From contig CAJVPP010001472.1 in assembly GCA_910592005.1 (NCBI GenBank), forward strand, positions 1 through 19,764: 19,764 nt of DNA. The letters run 5' to 3'. How positions within the stretch are numbered: position 1 is the stretch's first letter; each line of letters opens with the position of its first letter. Positions 19,592 through 19,764 of the stretch are shown one piece after another. This DNA is from Funneliformis mosseae (Eukaryota; Glomeromycota; Glomeromycetes; Glomerales; Glomeraceae). The notes beneath the pieces were generated by a model. The model had not been told where the DNA came from. It saw only the letters and a list, made by a program, of their open reading frames with translations, and ran no database searches. Made by a program: the position numbers and the translations under genes.

Positions 19592-19764
19592 TTTATAACG
19601 TATAACTTTTATGAAAAATCAGTATAATATATACGTTTTTTCTTTAGGTAAAAACCTTAAACTTAATACAGAAAAGTGGGAAAAAATGTATACAAAAAAT
19701 AAGGAAAAAACGTATATTTTATAATGCTTTAACGGATGCAAAAATCACGGATTAAACGTATATT
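19592..19764. repeat. ACGTATA-rich sequence with inverted arms at the broken transposon
   Basis: ACGTATA or its complement occurs at about 19598, 19631, 19710 and 19757. Arms 19624-19643 and 19702-19722 are inverted copies around ATATACGTTTTTTC (14 bases perfect), 58 bp apart. This replaces the expected end of the transposase and may be a nested element or a rearrangement boundary. The window ends before it can be resolved. Confidence 0.45.

Overview
The window looks like nuclear DNA of an arbuscular-mycorrhizal fungus of the Rhizophagus type (Glomeromycotina). It is extremely A+T-rich and almost empty of intact genes. Its one intact gene is cut by twelve introns of 61-90 bp, and the rest is filled with decayed multicopy elements, Tc1-type transposons and short repeats. 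The organism call is an inference from base composition, gene structure and my recollection of the repeat families; no database was searched.

Layout. 125-2290 (-), possibly to about 3050: relic of a multicopy protein with a DDE-like C-terminal part, interrupted by a 121-bp MITE-like inverted repeat (1509-1629). 2560-4850: very A+T-rich DNA with a short direct repeat and a dispersed repeat (4048-4256) that recurs inverted at 17975-18184. 4849-5281 and 5420-5530: a degenerate palindromic satellite. 5765-8089 (-): a complete cytochrome P450 gene of 13 exons and 490 codons, with a membrane anchor and every hallmark motif. 8090-9016: its upstream region, the least A+T-rich non-coding stretch. 9017-10048 (+): a full-length dead Tc1-like DD34E transposase. 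10211-14120 (+): a decayed multi-exon copy of a second multicopy family, with a 0.77-kb repeat block at 12082-12858 inside it. 14601-15616: two coding-like fragments, with a weak LTR candidate between them. 16581-17164 (-): an internally deleted Tc1-like element with both inverted repeats. 18189-18351: a MITE. 18509 onward (+): a third Tc1-like element, broken off at 19553 where a sequence rich in ACGTATA begins.

How it fits together. Only the P450 looks functional; it would be an ER-anchored haem monooxygenase of unknown substrate. Around it lies a transposon graveyard in which unrelated relics share one style of damage. Where Gln or Trp would fit there is TAA, TAG or TGA, and substitutions such as D to N, E to K and A to T or V point to G:C to A:T transitions. 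No CRISPR array, rRNA or tRNA gene was seen. The most interesting items are the splice structure of the P450 (a GC-AG intron, a 17-nt exon, and an intron splitting the haem-ligand loop), the repeat block inside the second relic, the deletion-derivative Tc1 element and the shared transition-type decay.
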